NCBI GenBank assembly: GCA_044361595.1
Contig: JBIKIN010000001.1
Span: forward strand, 62,001 to 126,000
Length of the DNA: 64,000 bases
Direction: 5' to 3'
Source: Pseudopedobacter sp044361595
Lineage (GTDB): Bacteria > Bacteroidota > Bacteroidia > Sphingobacteriales > Sphingobacteriaceae
The notes beneath the pieces are model-generated. The model saw only the letters and a list, made by a program, of their open reading frames with translations, was not told the origin of the DNA and ran no database searches. The position numbers and the translations under genes were made by a program. Of this stretch, positions 60,034 to 64,000 are shown piece after piece (positions within the stretch are counted from its first letter, which is position 1; each line of letters opens with the position of its first letter).

Positions 60034-61887
60034 CTATTTAATTAATTCAAATACATAGGCCGTTTTTTGAGGCACACTAAGGGCGTCTAAACGTTCTAAA
60101 GTCATTCCGTTTGTTATTTCTTTGGCTTTGGTAAAACCATTAATTCTTTCGTTAAAACGGTTTAACTCTACTTTCTTAGTATCTTTATTGCTATTGTAAA
60201 TTACCATAACGGTTTTAGCATCATCATACCTAAAATATACATAAACACCATCTACAGGTACAAATTGCATGGTTTTACCGCTCTGTAATGTAGTAGTGTT
60301 TTTACGATAATTAGCTAAAGTTTTTATGTAATTAAATGCTTCGTTTTCTTGTGCTGTTCTACCTGCTGTAGTAAATTTGTTTGTTTGATCTTCTTTCCAG
60401 CCACCTAACACATCAGCTCTTAATAAGCCATCAGGGTTGTTTGCGCCTTTAAAAAGCAACTCGGTACCGTAATATATTTGCGGAATACCACGTAAAGTTA
60501 AGAGCATAGCCATCCCCGATTTAAATTTGGTAAAGTCCTCACCTACCGAAGTGTAAAAACGGGTAATATCATGATTATCTAAATGAAGAACATTTCTATT
60601 TGGATTTTGATAAATGAAATCGCTAGCCAAAACAGTATAAATATTGTTCACTCCTTCTGTCCAGCCAAAATTTTGATTTAAAGCATTCAAAATACCATAA
60701 TGAACCTGAAAATCTGTTACACCTAATAATTCGGTTTCTACATCTTGGTTTACCGTTTTACCTTGCGTAAAATAGGCTTGGTTAACCAAACCGTTTACAT
60801 AAGTTTCGCCAAACATGGTAAAATTTGGATATTCTTCCTTTACTCTTTTCATCCATTTAGTCATAAAATCTAGGTTATTGTAAGGGTAAGTATCAATCCT
60901 AAAGCCATCAACACCAGCATATTCTATCCAAAATAAATAACTTTGTAAAATGTAATTTTGGACCAGTTCATTCTCCTGATTCATATCTGGCATGTGATAA
61001 TCGAACCAGCCATTTTGCATTACTTTTTTATCTTCAGCAGAAGCATAAGGATCGAAAATAGTTTGGTCTTTATAGGTAGTGCGAGTAAAATTAGGCCATT
61101 GGTGCACCCAATCTTTAAAAGGTTTATTTAAAACAGTCCAATGTTGCGAGCCTACGTGGTTTGGTACCACATCCATCACAATTTTTAAATCTTTTGCGTG
61201 GGCATCATCTACCAATTGTTTATAAATAGTGTTTGTTCCGTAGCGGGGTTCTATTAAGTAATTATCGGTATTGGCATAACCATGGTAAGATGTTTTAAAC
61301 TCGTTATTGGCTAAAACAGGTGTTAACCAAATAGCCGTTGCGCCTAAATCTTTAATATAATCTAAATGGTTAATGATGCCTTCTATATCTCCCCCATGTC
61401 GGTGATACATCGAGTCGCGGTTAAAAGTTTGATCATTTAAACCTGCTATTTTATCATTTGAATAATTGCCATTAGCAAACCTATCGGGCATAATCAAATA
61501 AATTAAATCTTTATCGGTAACGCCTTGGGCTTTGGTTTGGTTATTACGGGCTTTTAACTCGTAATTATAAAAAACGTCTTTTTCTCCCTTTTGCTGAAAA
61601 GCAATTTTAAAAATTCCTGATTTAGTAGCGGGCGAAATATTTAAATTGATGAATAAATAGTCGGGATTTTCTACTTTAATAATTTGAGATATGCTGACTC
61701 CATCGTAATTGATTGCTACATTTCTTTGTGAAATTTGTTGACCGTAAACAATTAACTGCAATTGTTGATGCTTAAAACCTACCCACCAAAAAGATGGCTC
61801 AACACGATTAATAACAGCATTCTTTTGCGCCGAAATCGTTTGCGTAAAAAAGGCGAAAATTGAGAAAATTAAAATTAACTTCTTCAT
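60034..61887 (-). CDS. GH13 neopullulanase/cyclomaltodextrinase-like alpha-glycosidase (SusA-like)
   Basis: A 617-residue enzyme with a signal peptide (ends TISAQ, about 21), an N-terminal immunoglobulin-like domain (NRVEPSFWWVGFKHQQLQL) as in cyclomaltodextrinases, then the GH13 barrel: ATAIWLTPVLANN, KIVMDVVPNHVG, VDGFRIDTYPYN (nucleophile Asp), MFGETYVN (acid Glu) and LDNHDITRFY. It acts in the periplasm on maltodextrins or cyclodextrins. It is the first gene of the maltose operon. Confidence 0.93.
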   Translation of the reverse strand: MKKLILIFSIFAFFTQTISAQKNAVINRVEPSFWWVGFKHQQLQLIVYGQQISQRNVAINYDGVSISQIIKVENPDYLFINLNISPATKSGIFKIAFQQKGEKDVFYNYELKARNNQTKAQGVTDKDLIYLIMPDRFANGNYSNDKIAGLNDQTFNRDSMYHRHGGDIEGIINHLDYIKDLGATAIWLTPVLANNEFKTSYHGYANTDNYLIEPRYGTNTIYKQLVDDAHAKDLKIVMDVVPNHVGSQHWTVLNKPFKDWVHQWPNFTRTTYKDQTIFDPYASAEDKKVMQNGWFDYHMPDMNQENELVQNYILQSYLFWIEYAGVDGFRIDTYPYNNLDFMTKWMKRVKEEYPNFTMFGETYVNGLVNQAYFTQGKTVNQDVETELLGVTDFQVHYGILNALNQNFGWTEGVNNIYTVLASDFIYQNPNRNVLHLDNHDITRFYTSVGEDFTKFKSGMAMLLTLRGIPQIYYGTELLFKGANNPDGLLRADVLGGWKEDQTNKFTTAGRTAQENEAFNYIKTLANYRKNTTTLQSGKTMQFVPVDGVYVYFRYDDAKTVMVIYNSNKDTKKVELNRFNERINGFTKAKEITNGMTLERLDALSVPQKTAYVFELIK

Positions 61888-61939
61888 ACCGGGTATTTGG
61901 AAATATTCTTTTGGCTTAAGCCGATAATTGGTTTGTGTT

Positions 61940-61947
61940 CAAATTTA
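61940..61947 (-). promoter_or_regulatory. Candidate -7 box for the maltose operon
   Basis: CAAATTTA on the plus strand reads TAAATTTG on the minus strand, a full match to TAnnTTTG, 53-60 bp upstream of the first gene's start codon. The -33 element is not clear. A 10-bp palindrome, GGCTTAAGCC (61913-61922), lies between it and the gene and could be an operator. Confidence 0.45.
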
Positions 61948-62026
61948 TAATTTATTTTTGAAGGAATTCTATTTTTTTTAATTTTTTAAAACGCTTTAAA
62001 TTGAAATCTAGTTTAGCGTTAATGAT

Positions 62027-62034
62027 TACCTTTG
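62027..62034 (+). promoter_or_regulatory. Candidate -7 box very close to the luxE-like start
   Basis: TACCTTTG matches TAnnTTTG and ends only 4 bp before the start codon at 62039. A TTG at 62001-62003 could serve as a -33 element with a slightly long 23-bp spacer. Transcription would then begin at or next to the start codon, giving a leaderless or nearly leaderless mRNA. Confidence 0.45.
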
Positions 62035-62038
62035 ATTA

Positions 62039-63007
62039 ATGAATATTTTTGATTTAAAAAACAAAGAAGAATTTAACCAAGCTTGTTTATCTGTTTTTCA
62101 GCATCAAATTAAAAATATTGATGTTTTCCAAGCTTTTGTTAAAGGGTTAAAAGTAGATATTAATCAAGTTAAACATTACTCTCAAATACCGTTTTTACCC
62201 ATTCAGTTTTTTAAATCTCATGCCATTATTGATGATAAAAAAAATACTGAAATTACTTTTACCAGTTCTGGTACCACCGGCAACATCACCAGCTCGCACT
62301 TTGTAAAAGATGTTAGCCTATACCAAAAAAGCTATATAAACGCATTTAATCATTTTTATGGCGATATCTCCGATTGGTGTATTTTGGCCTTATTGCCTAA
62401 TTATTCTGAACGAGAAGGCTCTTCGTTAATTTATATGGTTGATGATTTAATTCAAAAAACCAATCACCCAAAGAGTGGTTATTTTTTGCATAACCACCAA
62501 GATTTACAGCAAACCTTACTAAAACTACAATCAACTAAGCAAAAGACTTTATTGATTGGAGTAACCTATGCCCTACTAGATTTTGCAGAACAGTTTGCAA
62601 TAAATTTCCCAGAACTAACCGTGATGGAAACCGGCGGTATGAAAGGAAAGCGTAAAGAAATGGTACGCGAAGAATTGCACCAAGTTTTGTGTGCTGGTTT
62701 TGGAATTTCTAAAATACATTCAGAATATGGTATGACCGAACTTTTATCTCAAGCTTATTCTAAAGGTGATGGCATTTTTAATTGCCCTCCTTGGATGAAA
62801 ATATTAATTAGAGACACCAATGACCCGCTTTCGCTGATAGAAAACGGAAAAACTGGAGGGATTAATGTAATAGATTTAGCGAATCAGCATTCTTGTTCTT
62901 TTATTGCTACCCAAGATTTAGGTAAAATAATCGCCAATAATAGTTTTGAAGTTTTAGGTCGATTTGATAATAGCGATATTAGAGGCTGTAATTTGATGGT
63001 GGGTTAG
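62039..63007 (+). CDS. LuxE/acyl-protein synthetase-like (AMP-forming family) protein
   Basis: A 322-residue cytoplasmic protein of the LuxE (PF04443) type within the acyl-adenylate superfamily: phosphate-binding loop TFTSSGTTGNITSSHF, then METGGMKGKRKEM and IHSEYGMTELLSQAYSKGD, ending in LGRFDNSDIRGCNLM. In luminous bacteria LuxE activates fatty acids; in Bacteroidota such genes often stand alone or near surface-polysaccharide genes and have no known substrate. It is divergent from the maltose operon. Confidence 0.85.
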   Translation: MNIFDLKNKEEFNQACLSVFQHQIKNIDVFQAFVKGLKVDINQVKHYSQIPFLPIQFFKSHAIIDDKKNTEITFTSSGTTGNITSSHFVKDVSLYQKSYINAFNHFYGDISDWCILALLPNYSEREGSSLIYMVDDLIQKTNHPKSGYFLHNHQDLQQTLLKLQSTKQKTLLIGVTYALLDFAEQFAINFPELTVMETGGMKGKRKEMVREELHQVLCAGFGISKIHSEYGMTELLSQAYSKGDGIFNCPPWMKILIRDTNDPLSLIENGKTGGINVIDLANQHSCSFIATQDLGKIIANNSFEVLGRFDNSDIRGCNLMVG

Positions 63008-63131
63008 GTTTTAAAACATTTATTATATAATCACTTCAATAATCAAATCCATTATTATTTCTAATTTAGAAATGTGTTTCGTTATTTAGCGTTTACACTT
63101 ATTTTTAACATAAAAAACAATCTTATAACTT

Positions 63132-64000
63132 ATGCCATCAGGATTTTTTGCCTTATTAGATGATGTTGCCGTTTTAATGGACGACGTAGCTGCAATGAGT
63201 AAAATTGCAACCAAAAAAACTGCTGGAATTTTGGCCGATGATTTGGCCGTAAACGCCGAAAAAGCATCGGGCTTTATCTCATCTAGAGAGTTGCCCGTTT
63301 TATTTAAAATAGCCAAAGGATCGTTATTGAGTAAAGTGATTATTTTACCTATTGCATTTCTTTTAAGTGCTTTTTTACCCGCTTTAATTATTCCCATTTT
63401 ACTGATTGGCGGAGTTTACTTAGCCTACGAAGGGGTAGAAAAAATACACGAATACTTTTTCCATAAGAACGAATCCAAAGTTAAAGCGGCCGCCATAGAA
63501 ATGACCGAAGCCGAAATTTTAGCCTATGAGGATAAAAAAGTAAAAGCCGCCATCGTTGTCGATTTTATTTTATCTATAGAAATTGTAATTATAGCCTTAG
63601 GATCTGTAACTGAGGAACCTCTTAACATACAAATATTGGTAGTTACCATTGTTGCTTTTTTAGCTACCATTGGCGTTTATGGCTTGGTTGCTTTATTGGT
63701 TAGAATGGATGATTTAGGCTTAAGACTCATCAAATCTGCAAACGGAAAAGCTGGTTTTGTAAATAGCTTAGGCAATGGATTAGTAAAAACGCTACCCATT
63801 TTAGTAAGGGCTTTAAGTGTAATAGGCACCTTTGCCATGATTTTAGTTGCAGGCGGCATATTTGTTCATAATCTTCATAGCATACACGATTTATTGCATG
63901 CTTTACCTAGTATTCTTGCCGAATTATTGACAGGTTTAGTGGTAGGAATTATTGCTTTAATTTTAGTGAAAATAGTAATGAAAGTAATTGGAAAGAAATA
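63132..64000 (+). CDS. DUF808 (YedI-type) membrane protein, stop codon cut by the window edge
   Basis: From the ATG at 63132 the frame is open to the last base: 289 codons ending VIGKK, then 'ta', the first two bases of a probable TAA or TAG. The N-terminus PSGFFALLDDVAVLMDDVAA and KIATKKTAGILADDLAVNAE are diagnostic of DUF808. Several hydrophobic segments follow (VIILPIAFLLSAFLPALIIP, IVIIALGSV, AFLATIGVYGLVALLV). Inner membrane; function unknown. Essentially complete. Confidence 0.87.
   Translation, partial: MPSGFFALLDDVAVLMDDVAAMSKIATKKTAGILADDLAVNAEKASGFISSRELPVLFKIAKGSLLSKVIILPIAFLLSAFLPALIIPILLIGGVYLAYEGVEKIHEYFFHKNESKVKAAAIEMTEAEILAYEDKKVKAAIVVDFILSIEIVIIALGSVTEEPLNIQILVVTIVAFLATIGVYGLVALLVRMDDLGLRLIKSANGKAGFVNSLGNGLVKTLPILVRALSVIGTFAMILVAGGIFVHNLHSIHDLLHALPSILAELLTGLVVGIIALILVKIVMKVIGKK

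Overview
The window looks like chromosomal DNA from a low-GC, free-living Bacteroidota, most likely a Sphingobacteriaceae member close to Pedobacter. The evidence is AT-rich DNA, a SusC/SusD pair with a hybrid two-component sensor/AraC regulator, C-terminal type IX secretion (T9SS) sorting modules, TAnnTTTG-type -7 promoter boxes, and housekeeping genes typical of the phylum (long Rho, long aromatic amino acid hydroxylase, DUF2851, stand-alone PurS). I saw no tRNA, rRNA, CRISPR array, prophage or insertion sequence.

Layout. 1-4606: the end of a polysaccharide deacetylase, a glycosyltransferase, a DEAD-box helicase, a small acidic membrane protein, and a CPBP protease with a partner membrane protein. 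4773-7037: aconitase. 7162-7365: a small membrane-anchor gene cut by one in-frame TAG. 7368-30706, all on the minus strand: a 23-kb polysaccharide utilization locus (PUL). 31141-47685: housekeeping block (ankyrin protein, PspC, DUF2851, EamA transporter, pyrF, rho, pssA, purS, Hpt, folK, sppA, CPA2 antiporter, aromatic amino acid hydroxylase + SDR, lipoprotein, TPR protein, DUF2752). 47686-48867: a PEGA lipoprotein with an unusual leader and a decayed gene. 48868-61887, minus strand: glycogen branching enzyme and a maltose/maltodextrin locus (GH31, MFS transporter, two GH13 enzymes, GH65 phosphorylase, beta-phosphoglucomutase). 62039-64000: a LuxE-type protein and a DUF808 membrane protein.

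The PUL is the most interesting part. It encodes a PL6 lyase, a GH88 unsaturated glucuronyl hydrolase, a PF05426 (alginate-lyase type) lipoprotein, a GH2 enzyme, SusD, SusC, a hybrid sensor-regulator, two further beta-helix proteins (one T9SS-secreted), a KdgF cupin that linearises unsaturated uronates, an alpha/beta-hydrolase esterase and another T9SS protein. No sulfatase is present, so I infer a non-sulfated, probably acylated, uronic-acid polysaccharide. Three operon heads in the PUL share a 16-bp motif arranged as direct repeats with a 21-22 bp period, a plausible operator for the resident regulator. A decayed second esterase lies between kdgF and a beta-helix gene. A 70-80 residue repeat module is inserted in both SusD and the secreted beta-helix protein.

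The maltose locus predicts this route: a lipoprotein amylase and a SusA-like GH13 enzyme make maltose outside the cytoplasm, the MFS permease imports it, GH65 phosphorolyses it to glucose and beta-glucose-1-phosphate, and PgmB makes glucose-6-phosphate. Two genes in the window (deacetylase, PF05426 lyase) appear to have taken up short interspersed repeats in frame.
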